Assembly: GCA_045651745.1 (NCBI GenBank)
Contig: JAZRSW010000043.1
Location: 1-25,311 of the forward strand
Direction: 5' to 3'
DNA: 25,311 nt
Source of the DNA: UMGS172 sp045651745
GTDB taxonomy: Bacteria > Bacillota > Clostridia > Oscillospirales > Acutalibacteraceae
In this document: piece after piece, positions 1-8,258 of the stretch
How positions within the stretch are numbered: position 1 is the first letter of the stretch
Layout of the letters: every line of letters starts with the position of its first letter
Notes under the pieces: generated by a model
Databases searched by the model: none
Seen by the model: the letters and a program-made list of their open reading frames with translations, nothing else
Told to the model about the DNA's origin: nothing
Translations under genes and position numbers: made by a program

Positions 1-3000
1 TTGACTGATGGCGACCGATAGTATTATAGGTCAAGGTCGGGCAGTTTTCATCGGTATCAATAATCTTACCGTATGGTACCAAGCCTAACTTAATTATAGC
101 CTGGAAACCATTACAAATACCTGCCATAAGACCATCACGATTGTCTAACAAATCGGCAACCTCTGTTTTAATAGCTGCGTTGCGGAAGAATGCAGTAATA
201 AATTTACCCGAACCGTCAGGCTCGTCACCGCCCGAGAAACCACCCGGAATAAAGATGATTTGAGAATTTTTGATAGCATTAGCCATTTTCTCAACCGAAC
301 GTGCAATTCCGTCAGCTGACAGATTATTGATAACAATAATTTCAGCCTCTGCGCCGGCATCGTTGAATGCTTTAGCACTGTCAAACTCACAGTTAGTACC
401 GGGGAATACCGGAATTACAACGTGAGGCTTTGCACATTTAATTGCGGGAGCTTTGCGGTCAGTTGCCTTATAATTAAAGGTTTCTAACTTGCCGTGCTTC
501 TGCTCAATGTTGCAGGGGAACACCGGCTCCAACTTATCCTCGTAAATTTTCAAGAGGTCAGCAATTTTTACGCTATCCTCACCCATTGTGATGCTACCGT
601 CAGCAGTAGTTTCACCAAGCAAGGTACAGCAACCGCACTTGCAGCCGCAATCTTCGGTCATTTCAATAATGAATGAACCGTAGTTATAGGCGAAAATTTC
701 TTCTAAAGTAACACCTTCAGCATACTTAAAGCCGATATCGTTACCAAAGGTCATTTTCATAACACCCTCTGCAATACCGCCGCCAATCGGAGTCCAAACG
801 GCAACAGCCTTTTTAGAGGAAATGAGGTTATAAACCTTATCGTAGATTTTAATTAAAGATTCTGCTACCGGCAAGCCGTTTTTGTCGTATTCCGGTTTTA
901 CCAAGTAAACCTTATGTCCTGCCTCTTTAAATTCAGGCGAAACAACGTCTTTTACGTCACCTACTGTTACTGCAAATGAGCAAAGTGTCGGAGGAACATC
1001 TAAATCCTCGAAAGTACCACTCATAGAGTCCTTACCTCCGATAGAGGCAATTCCCAACTCTTTCTGTGCCTTAAATGCACCGAGCAAAGCCGACAACGGC
1101 TTGCCCCAACGTTTACCGTCGGTATTGGGACGCTCAAAATACTCTTGGAATGTAAGGTAAACTTCATTAAATGAAGCACCTGCAGAAATCAACTTTGAAA
1201 CCGACTCAACAACAGCCAAGTATGCGCCGTGGTAAGGTGATTTTTCCATTACAAACGGGTTGTAACCCCAAGCCATAAATGAGCAGGTGTCGGTATGCTT
1301 TTTCTCAACCGAAACCTTATTAACCATACACTGTGACGGTGTCTGCTGATTTTTACCGCCAAACGGCATCATAACAGTACCTGCACCAATGGTAGAGTCA
1401 AAACGTTCAGAAAGACCACGCTTTGAGCAGATGTTAAGGTCACCTGCTAAATCAGTCATACCCTTTTTGAAGCAACAAGGTGTTGCCTTTGTATAGCTTT
1501 CGGGAGCGGCAGGGGTAATATCAATATGCTTTTCAGCACCGTTAGAATTCAAGAATTCACGAGACAAATCTACAATCGTTTTACCGTTCCAATGCATTCT
1601 AAGTCTCGGCTCGGCAGTAACCTTTGCTACAACAGTAGCCTCAAGGTTTTCTGCTTTGGCCAATTCACAGAAACGCTCAACGTCCTTAGGCTCTACAACA
1701 ACTGCCATTCTCTCCTGCGACTCGGAAATAGCAATTTCAGTGCCGTCAAGACCGTCATACTTCTTTGGAACTGCGTTAAGGTCAATTGTAAGACCGTCTG
1801 CCAACTCACCAATCGCAACCGAAACACCGCCTGCACCAAAGTCGTTACATCTCTTAATAAGACGTGAAGCTTCGGCATTGCGGAACAATCTCTGAAGTTT
1901 TCTTTCTTCGGGAGCGTTACCCTGTTGAACCTCGGAACCGCAGGTTTCAATAGAACTTAAAGTGTGTGACTTGGAAGAACCGGTAGCACCGCCACAACCG
2001 TCGCGTCCTGTACGACCGCCAAGTAAGATAACAACGTCATCAGGTGACGGTACTTCACGGCGGACATTTTCTTCAGGTGCGGCAGCAATAACTGCACCGA
2101 TTTCCATACGTTTTGCGGCATAACCGGGGTGATAAATCTCGTCAACCTGACCGGTAGCAAGACCAATCTGGTTACCGTAAGAAGAATATCCTGCGGCAGC
2201 GGTGGTGACGATTTTCTTTTGAGGCAGTTTTCCTGCCATTGTTTCATTAACCGGCTTTAACGGGTCTGCTGCACCGGTAACACGCATTGCGGAATAAACA
2301 TAAGAACGACCTGACAACGGGTCACGGATTGCACCGCCGCTACAGGTAGCGGCACCGCCAAACGGCTCGATTTCTGTCGGGTGGTTGTGGGTTTCATTTT
2401 TAAATAAAAGCAACCATTTTTCAGTACCCGCTTCGGTTTCGACATCAATCTTAACTGTGCAAGCGTTGATTTCTTCCGACTCATCTAACTTCGGCAACAT
2501 ACCGCGTTTTTTGAGCAAACGGGTGCCGATAGTTGCAATATCCATAAGATTAATCGGCTTGGTACGGTTGGTTTCCTTACGAGCGTCAATATACTCCTCG
2601 TAAGCCGACTGTAACAATTCATCCTCAAACTTAACACTATCGATAGTGGTTAAGAATGTAGTATGACGGCAGTGGTCAGACCAATATGTATCAATCATTC
2701 GAATTTCGGTGATTGATGGGTCGCGGTTTTCAGTTCTGAAATAGTCACGGCAGAACTTCAAATCGTCCATATCCATTGCAAGACCTAAAGTTTTAACCAT
2801 TTCTGCCAAACCGTTATCGTCCAACTCCAAAAAACCTTCAACAGTTGCAACTGTTTCGGGAATTTCATAATTGATTTTCAAGGTTTCAGGTTTTTCCATA
2901 GAAGCCTCGCGGGATTCTACGGGGTTGATAACATACTTCTTAATCTTTTCAATATCCTCTGCGGTTAACTTGCCCTTCATCAAATAAACCTTTGCGGTTT

Positions 3001-3334
3001 TAACTGTCGGACGGTCACCTGCGTTAATCAACTGAATACACTGCGAAGCACTATCAGCACGTTGGTCAAACTGACCGGGAAGTGCCTCAACAGCAAATAC
3101 CTCATAACCAGCACAGTCAATATCAGCAGATGTATTATCCAACTGCGGCTCGGAGAAAACAGTTGTAACTGCGTAGTTAAACAGTTCCTCGGTGATATTT
3201 TCAACATCATAACGGTTGATAACACGCAAATCTTCTAAAGATGTTACACCTAAAAATGTGCGGATATCCTGCAAAAGTGAGGAAGCCTCGTGAGCCAAAC
3301 CTTCCTTTTTCTCAACGAATATACGATATACCAT
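1..3334 (-). CDS. purL: Phosphoribosylformylglycinamidine synthase, single-chain, 3' end cut by window edge
   Basis: Fourth step of purine synthesis: FGAR plus glutamine and ATP gives FGAM. The reading frame is open from the ATG at 3334 to base 1 (1111 codons seen). The frame agrees at the points I checked: DHCRHTTF at about residue 220, HNHPTEIEPFGG at about 316, CNDFGAGG, and the glutaminase nucleophile motif AGICNGFQ with Cys about 1074. The domains in order are an N-terminal domain beginning MVYRIFVEKK, two AIR-synthetase-like halves, then a class I glutamine amidotransferase domain. This is the fused form, so no purS or purQ is needed; the N-terminus resembles the Firmicutes clade of large FGAM synthases. 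The catalytic His/Glu end, roughly the last 130 residues by family length, is outside the window. The start codon directly follows the purD stop, and its binding site GAGGAGGT lies inside the last codons of purD, so the two are probably translationally coupled. Confidence 0.96.
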   Translation of the reverse strand, partial: MVYRIFVEKKEGLAHEASSLLQDIRTFLGVTSLEDLRVINRYDVENITEELFNYAVTTVFSEPQLDNTSADIDCAGYEVFAVEALPGQFDQRADSASQCIQLINAGDRPTVKTAKVYLMKGKLTAEDIEKIKKYVINPVESREASMEKPETLKINYEIPETVATVEGFLELDDNGLAEMVKTLGLAMDMDDLKFCRDYFRTENRDPSITEIRMIDTYWSDHCRHTTFLTTIDSVKFEDELLQSAYEEYIDARKETNRTKPINLMDIATIGTRLLKKRGMLPKLDESEEINACTVKIDVETEAGTEKWLLLFKNETHNHPTEIEPFGGAATCSGGAIRDPLSGRSYVYSAMRVTGAADPLKPVNETMAGKLPQKKIVTTAAAGYSSYGNQIGLATGQVDEIYHPGYAAKRMEIGAVIAAAPEENVRREVPSPDDVVILLGGRTGRDGCGGATGSSKSHTLSSIETCGSEVQQGNAPEERKLQRLFRNAEASRLIKRCNDFGAGGVSVAIGELADGLTIDLNAVPKKYDGLDGTEIAISESQERMAVVVEPKDVERFCELAKAENLEATVVAKVTAEPRLRMHWNGKTIVDLSREFLNSNGAEKHIDITPAAPESYTKATPCCFKKGMTDLAGDLNICSKRGLSERFDSTIGAGTVMMPFGGKNQQTPSQCMVNKVSVEKKHTDTCSFMAWGYNPFVMEKSPYHGAYLAVVESVSKLISAGASFNEVYLTFQEYFERPNTDGKRWGKPLSALLGAFKAQKELGIASIGGKDSMSGTFEDLDVPPTLCSFAVTVGDVKDVVSPEFKEAGHKVYLVKPEYDKNGLPVAESLIKIYDKVYNLISSKKAVAVWTPIGGGIAEGVMKMTFGNDIGFKYAEGVTLEEIFAYNYGSFIIEMTEDCGCKCGCCTLLGETTADGSITMGEDSVKIADLLKIYEDKLEPVFPCNIEQKHGKLETFNYKATDRKAPAIKCAKPHVVIPVFPGTNCEFDSAKAFNDAGAEAEIIVINNLSADGIARSVEKMANAIKNSQIIFIPGGFSGGDEPDGSGKFITAFFRNAAIKTEVADLLDNRDGLMAGICNGFQAIIKLGLVPYGKIIDTDENCPTLTYNTIGRHQS

Positions 3335-4609
3335 TTATTTTACCTCCTCAAATGCTTTCAAAGCTCTCGCACCGATGTCGTTTCTCTTATATTTATTTTC
3401 AAAATGTACCTTATCGGTTTCCTTGTATGCCTTACTGATTGCCGACTTTAAGTCATTAGCAACAGCGGTAACGCCCATTACACGTCCGCCTGCTGTAACT
3501 ACTTTGCCGTCTTTAAGTTTTGCACCGGCGTAATAAAGTTTGCCGTCAACCTCGCCGTCAACGGTGATTTCAAAGCCCGAATCATACTTCTCGGGGTAGC
3601 CGTTTGATGCCAATACAACACAACAAGCGGCTGCGTCTTTAAACTTGACTTCTTTTTCAGCTAAAGTACCGTCGGTACAAGCTAACATAATCTCCAATAA
3701 ATCCGACTCTAAAAGGGGGATTACAACCTGAGTTTCAGGGTCACCGAAACGGCAGTTATACTCAATTACCTTAGGTCCGTCAGCAGTAATCATAAGACCG
3801 AAGAAAAGGCAACCTTTAAAAGGTCTTCCCTCTTTTTCCATAGCTTGAATGGTGGGCATAAAGATTTTATCCATACACTCTTTTGCTATCGTTTCGGTGT
3901 AGTAAGGGTTAGGTGCAACCGTACCCATACCGCCGGTATTAAGACCTTTATCGTTATCCTTTGCACGCTTATGGTCCATTGCGGAAACCATAGGAATTAA
4001 GGTTTTACCGTCTGTGAAGGCTAAAACCGAAGCCTCGGGACCGGTCATAAACTCTTCAATAACGATATTAGCACCCGATTCACCGAAAATTTTGTCTTCC
4101 ATAATAGATTCGATTGCTTTTTCGGCATCTTCTCTTGTTTCGGTAATAATAACGCCCTTACCTAAAGCCAAACCGTCTGCTTTAATAACGGTCGGCAACG
4201 GTGCGGTTTTGACGTATTCCAAAGCATCTTCGGGGTTTGTAAAAACCTCATAAGACGCCGTCGGAATGCCGTATTTTTTCATTAAATTTTTAGAGAAAAC
4301 CTTACTTCCCTCAATAATTGCGGCTTTTTTATCGGGACCAAAGCATTTGACACCGATTTGAGCCATCGCATCAACCATACCGTCAACAAGCTGATTATCG
4401 GGAGTAACGACAACATACTCGATACCGTTTTCTTTCACAAAATCAACTATTTTTTCGGTTTCATTGACTGTAATTGCGACACATTCAGCGTCATCCGTCA
4501 TTCCGCCGTTTCCGGGGATTGCGTAAAGTTTATCTACTAACTTACTCTCTTTAAGCTTTTTAACAATGGCATGTTCACGTCCGCCACTGCCTATAACAGC
4601 TACTTTCAT
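3335..4609 (-). CDS. purD: Phosphoribosylamine-glycine ligase (GAR synthetase)
   Basis: Second step of purine synthesis: phosphoribosylamine plus glycine and ATP gives GAR. The 424-residue length is normal for the family. It starts MKVAVIGSGGREHA, the PurD N-terminal signature. The ATP-grasp core follows, including KADGLALGKGV and the C-terminal part with GCLFFGLMIT and EYNCRFGDPETQ. The start is supported by an AAAGAGG site a few bases upstream. It lies 20 bases downstream of the AICAR transformylase gene and abuts purL with no spacer, as expected for one transcript. No odd residues were noted. Confidence 0.97.
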   Translation of the reverse strand: MKVAVIGSGGREHAIVKKLKESKLVDKLYAIPGNGGMTDDAECVAITVNETEKIVDFVKENGIEYVVVTPDNQLVDGMVDAMAQIGVKCFGPDKKAAIIEGSKVFSKNLMKKYGIPTASYEVFTNPEDALEYVKTAPLPTVIKADGLALGKGVIITETREDAEKAIESIMEDKIFGESGANIVIEEFMTGPEASVLAFTDGKTLIPMVSAMDHKRAKDNDKGLNTGGMGTVAPNPYYTETIAKECMDKIFMPTIQAMEKEGRPFKGCLFFGLMITADGPKVIEYNCRFGDPETQVVIPLLESDLLEIMLACTDGTLAEKEVKFKDAAACCVVLASNGYPEKYDSGFEITVDGEVDGKLYYAGAKLKDGKVVTAGGRVMGVTAVANDLKSAISKAYKETDKVHFENKYKRNDIGARALKAFEEVK

Positions 4610-4629
4610 ATATATACCTCTTTGTTATA

Positions 4630-5814
4630 TTAGTGGTGGAATAATCTCATACCTGTGAATGCCATTACCATACCGTACTTATCAGCACAATTAATAACAA
4701 CATCGTCGCGGATAGAACCGCCCGGCTCTGCAATATAACTTACACCGCTTTTCTTTGCTCTTTCAATGTTATCGTCAAACGGGAAGAAAGCATCCGAACC
4801 CAAAGCAACGCCGGTAATAGTATCCAAATATGCTCTTTGTTCATCTTTGGTAAAAGGTGCAGGTTGCTCGGTAAAATATCTCTGCCAAATGCCATCAGCA
4901 GTGACATCTTCTTCATTCTGATTGATATAACCGTCGATAACATTATCGCGGTCGGGACGACCCAATTCTGCTTTAAACGGCAAATTCAAAACCTTATCGT
5001 GCTGACGCAAGAACCAAGTATCAGCCTTACCGCCTGCCAAACGTGTGCAATGTACACGCGACTGCTGACCGGCACCGACACCGATTGCCTGACCATCAAC
5101 AGCAAAGCAAACCGAGTTGGACTGTGTATACTTTAAAGTAATAAGCGAAATTATAAGGTCACGAACAGCACTTTCGGGCATTTCGCTTTTAGCGGTAACA
5201 ACATTCTTAAGTAAATCAGCATCAATTTTGAAGTTATTTCTACCCTGCTCAAAGGTAATACCGTAAACCTGCTTATGCTCAGCCTCAGCCGGAACATAAT
5301 CAGCGTCAATCTTTACGATATTATAACTTCCTTTTCTTTTGGATTTCAAAATTTCCAAAGCCTCAGGCTCATAACCCGGTGCGATAACACCGTCAGAAAC
5401 CTCCCGCTGAATTAATTTAGCGGTGGTAACATCACAAACGTCGGAGAGTGCTACCCAGTCACCGAATGAACACATACGGTCGGTACCTCTTGCTCTTGCA
5501 TAAGCACAAGCTAAAGGTGACTCGTCAAGTCCTTCAATATCATCAACAAAGCAAGCCTTTTTAAGTTTGTCCGACAACGGCAAGCCGATAGCAGCCGATG
5601 TAGGACTAACGTGCTTAAAAGAGGTAACTGCGGGCATTCCCAATGCCTCTTTTAACTCTTTAACCAACTGCCAAGAGTTAAATGCATCAAGGAAATTGAT
5701 ATAACCGGGACGTCCGTTTAAAATTTCAATCGGCAGGTCACTACCGTCGTGCATATAAATTTTAGAGGGTTTTTGGTTGGGGTTACAACCGTATTTCAAT
5801 TCAAATTCTTTCAT
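4630..5814 (-). CDS. purH: Stand-alone AICAR transformylase (PurH C-terminal domain only)
   Basis: Formyl transfer from 10-formyl-THF to AICAR (ZMP), giving FAICAR. The protein is 394 residues, against about 510-590 for bifunctional PurH, and begins directly with the transformylase domain (KYGCNPNQ at 7-14). The N-terminal MGS-like IMP cyclohydrolase domain is absent. The catalytic Lys-His pair is visible in SFKHVSP (K67, H68), and the end has the usual AFTGMRLFHH. An AAGGGG site precedes the ATG, and the gap to the upstream purO-type gene is 12 bases. The adjacent cyclohydrolase supplies the missing half of PurH. Its substrate, ZMP, is the ligand sensed by the riboswitch at the head of the operon. 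The symbol purH is used for lack of a better one. Confidence 0.93.
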   Translation of the reverse strand: MKEFELKYGCNPNQKPSKIYMHDGSDLPIEILNGRPGYINFLDAFNSWQLVKELKEALGMPAVTSFKHVSPTSAAIGLPLSDKLKKACFVDDIEGLDESPLACAYARARGTDRMCSFGDWVALSDVCDVTTAKLIQREVSDGVIAPGYEPEALEILKSKRKGSYNIVKIDADYVPAEAEHKQVYGITFEQGRNNFKIDADLLKNVVTAKSEMPESAVRDLIISLITLKYTQSNSVCFAVDGQAIGVGAGQQSRVHCTRLAGGKADTWFLRQHDKVLNLPFKAELGRPDRDNVIDGYINQNEEDVTADGIWQRYFTEQPAPFTKDEQRAYLDTITGVALGSDAFFPFDDNIERAKKSGVSYIAEPGGSIRDDVVINCADKYGMVMAFTGMRLFHH

Positions 5815-5826
5815 TTTAAAATCCCC

Positions 5827-6561
5827 TTACTTATTTTTATTGATAATAATTTCAGTCGGTTTGCCGCCGTCTAAAGGAATCTGACGAACAAACAACGAAA
5901 CCTTATTGTCTTCATTCAAGTTATTCCAGCAGATATCTGCCAACTCTTCTGCAGTATTGGGAAGCGCAACTTCTTCAGGCTCACCCATAAATGACGGAAT
6001 AGGATTACCGTCACATTTATAAGTGTGGATAAAATGTCCGATACCGTCAAGCGGCATATACTCATAAAAATATCTCTGGCAAGCGTTAGGGTCACCGTTA
6101 TTACTCTTTAAGATAGACATTTTATATGTGAACGTGTTTCTCTTAAAGCAATAGTAAAGGATACCCGAAATACGCGGTGTGAAGTTGGGTGCATCGTCCT
6201 CAAACTCACGAATTCTCAATCCGTCTTCAAACCCGTGGACACAACCCGACTCACCCTCAACATAATCGTAAATAGTGTCAGTCTGGTCACCATTAGTAAT
6301 AATATCAACCAAGCCGTTTTTTGCTCTTAAATAAGGATTGTAAATAATCAAATGCGGGTCGGTCAATTTAGACTCATCAAAAGCCTTGGTGCGCATACCC
6401 TTTTCGTGCATTTCAAAAACACGGTTACGGCTGTTAACACTACGTCCCATAATAAAGTAGGCAATCATTGCCGACTTACCGTCTGCCGATTTACCAATCA
6501 CAATACCGCGACCGGGATATGTATTCTCACTCAAAAGTTTACTCAAATCGTATAAAGCCAT
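5827..6561 (-). CDS. purO: IMP cyclohydrolase, PurO-like (archaeal-type family)
   Basis: Likely closes FAICAR to IMP, the last step of the pathway. The 244-residue protein does not resemble the MGS-fold cyclohydrolase of PurH. Its N-terminal part, GRGIVIGKSADGKSAMIAYF followed by MGRSVNSRNRVF, resembles the PurO family (PF07826 type), first described in archaea, with a glycine-rich strand and an RS..NR motif. The context is decisive: it sits two bases after purN and 12 bases before a transformylase that lacks its own cyclohydrolase domain. Its ribosome binding site, AAAGGTGAG, lies in the final codons of purN. The assignment rests on motif resemblance plus context, so the family is fairly sure and the exact activity is inferred. 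Confidence 0.85.
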   Translation of the reverse strand: MALYDLSKLLSENTYPGRGIVIGKSADGKSAMIAYFIMGRSVNSRNRVFEMHEKGMRTKAFDESKLTDPHLIIYNPYLRAKNGLVDIITNGDQTDTIYDYVEGESGCVHGFEDGLRIREFEDDAPNFTPRISGILYYCFKRNTFTYKMSILKSNNGDPNACQRYFYEYMPLDGIGHFIHTYKCDGNPIPSFMGEPEEVALPNTAEELADICWNNLNEDNKVSLFVRQIPLDGGKPTEIIINKNK

Positions 6562-6563
6562 TT

Positions 6564-7169
6564 TTACTCACCTTTCAATATTTTAGCAGCAACAATCTCT
6601 GCAGCCTTGGGCAACAGTTTCCACTCTGCCTCTTCCATTACCCTTTTTTGCAAAATTTCAGGGGTGTCGCCGTCTTTAATTTCAATTGCCTTTTGCAGTA
6701 TGATTTTTCCGCCATCGGGAATTTCATTGACAAAATGAACAGTAGCACCTGTCACCTTAACACCATATTCCAAAGCGGCTTCGTGAACCCTAAGCCCATA
6801 AAAACCTTTGCCACAAAAAGACGGAATAAGTGACGGATGAACGTTAATTATTCTGTCACTGTATTTTTTAGTAAAATTCTCACTTAAAATACTCATAAAT
6901 CCTGCAAGGATAATAAAATCAATGTTGTAATTTTCCAAAACACTGATTATACCCTGCTCGAATTCGTCTTGTGTTGCACAAGCCTTACGCTCAACCACTG
7001 CGGTAGGGATATTAGCCTTTTTGGCTCTTTCAAGTGCAAATACATCCGGTTTTGAAGAAATTACAACGGCAATTTCACCGCTTGTGATTACACTGCCTTC
7101 TGCATCAATAAGCGCCTGCAGATTTGTACCGCCGCCCGAAACGAAAACTGCTATTTTAGCTTTTTTCAT
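6564..7169 (-). CDS. purN: Phosphoribosylglycinamide formyltransferase (GAR transformylase)
   Basis: Third step: GAR plus 10-formyl-THF gives FGAR. It has 201 residues, normal for PurN. The phosphate-binding loop SGGGTNLQ is at 11-18, and the catalytic set is present: Asn109 and His111 in NVHPSLIPSF and Asp152 in EIPDGG. The ATG overlaps the purM stop by one base (TAATG), implying coupled translation, and the stop lies two bases before the cyclohydrolase gene. This is the folate-dependent enzyme, so two folate-using steps are encoded in the operon. That fits control by a ZTP riboswitch, since ZTP signals folate shortage. Confidence 0.97.
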   Translation of the reverse strand: MKKAKIAVFVSGGGTNLQALIDAEGSVITSGEIAVVISSKPDVFALERAKKANIPTAVVERKACATQDEFEQGIISVLENYNIDFIILAGFMSILSENFTKKYSDRIINVHPSLIPSFCGKGFYGLRVHEAALEYGVKVTGATVHFVNEIPDGGKIILQKAIEIKDGDTPEILQKRVMEEAEWKLLPKAAEIVAAKILKGE

Positions 7170-8215
7170 TACTCAAGCACCACGCCTTCGTCACCCTTAA
7201 TGATTTCGCCGATAACGTAAGCGTCCTCACCCATTGAATTGAGGATTTCGAGTGCCTTTTCGACCTCGTTAGCCGGTACAACAACACTCATACCAACACC
7301 CATATTATAAGTGTTGAACATATCTCTTTCAGGAATGTTACCTGTTTTCATAATAAGGTCGAAAATCGGAAGCACCTTAACTGCCGATTTATCAATCTTA
7401 GCCGAAAGACCTTTGGGGATTGAACGCGGAATATTTTCATAGAAACCGCCGCCGGTAATGTGAGAAATACCCTTAACGTCAACACTTTCAAGTAACTTTA
7501 AGATACTCTTAACGTAAATCTTTGTAGGTGTAAGCAAGGTTTCAGCAATACTTTTACCGCCCAAATTAGCATTGGGAACATAAAGGTTATCGGGGTTATT
7601 ATCAATATCAAAAACCTTACGGCAAAGCGAGAAACCATTAGAATGAACACCAGTAGAAGCCAAGGCAATAACAACATCGCCTTCTTGCATACGGGTATTA
7701 TCAAGGATTTTCTTCTTATCAACAACACCAACTGCAAAACCTGCAAGGTCATATTCCTCTTCAGGCATCATTTTAGGATGTTCTGCGGTTTCACCGCCGA
7801 TTAAAGCAGCACCCGACTGAACACAACCTTCGGCAACACCGCCGACAATAGCTGCAATCTTTTCGGGAATATTTTTTCCGCAAGCAATATAGTCAAGGAA
7901 GAATAACGGCTTTGCACCGCAACAAATAATATCGTTAACGCACATTGCAACAGCGTCAATACCGATTGTATCGTGCTTGTCCATCAAAATTGCCATTTTA
8001 ACCTTGGTACCGCAACCGTCAGTACCCGAAACAAGCACCGGCTCTTCGATACCTTTAAGATTTAAGCCGAAGCAACCGCCGAAGCCACCGACATCGTCAA
8101 GGCAACCTTCGTTTTTAGTGCGGGCAATATGGCTTTTCATTAACTCTACCGCACGGTAACCTGCAGTAATATCAACGCCTGCTGCGGCGTAACTTTCGGA
8201 TTTGGAGTTGTTCAT
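7169..8215 (-). CDS. purM: Phosphoribosylformylglycinamidine cyclo-ligase (AIR synthetase)
   Basis: Fifth step: ATP-dependent ring closure of FGAM to AIR. The 348-residue length matches the family. Hallmarks are GVDITAGYRAVELMK near the N-terminus, GGFGGCFGL at 43-51, LVSGTDGCGTK at 61-71, DAVAMCVNDI at 87-96 and GGETAEHPKMM in the middle. It follows the purF-like gene after 43 bases, with an AAAGGA site upstream of the ATG, and overlaps purN by one base. Nothing unusual was seen. Confidence 0.97.
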   Translation of the reverse strand: MNNSKSESYAAAGVDITAGYRAVELMKSHIARTKNEGCLDDVGGFGGCFGLNLKGIEEPVLVSGTDGCGTKVKMAILMDKHDTIGIDAVAMCVNDIICCGAKPLFFLDYIACGKNIPEKIAAIVGGVAEGCVQSGAALIGGETAEHPKMMPEEEYDLAGFAVGVVDKKKILDNTRMQEGDVVIALASTGVHSNGFSLCRKVFDIDNNPDNLYVPNANLGGKSIAETLLTPTKIYVKSILKLLESVDVKGISHITGGGFYENIPRSIPKGLSAKIDKSAVKVLPIFDLIMKTGNIPERDMFNTYNMGVGMSVVVPANEVEKALEILNSMGEDAYVIGEIIKGDEGVVLE

Positions 8216-8258
8216 AATCTAAAATTCCTTTCAAAATTGAATATTTAATAAATTAAAA

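Noticed and set aside
1..3334. Several short plus- and minus-strand open frames inside the purL region
   Set aside because: All are shadows of the purL frame, which stays open over 1111 codons with recognisable motifs throughout.
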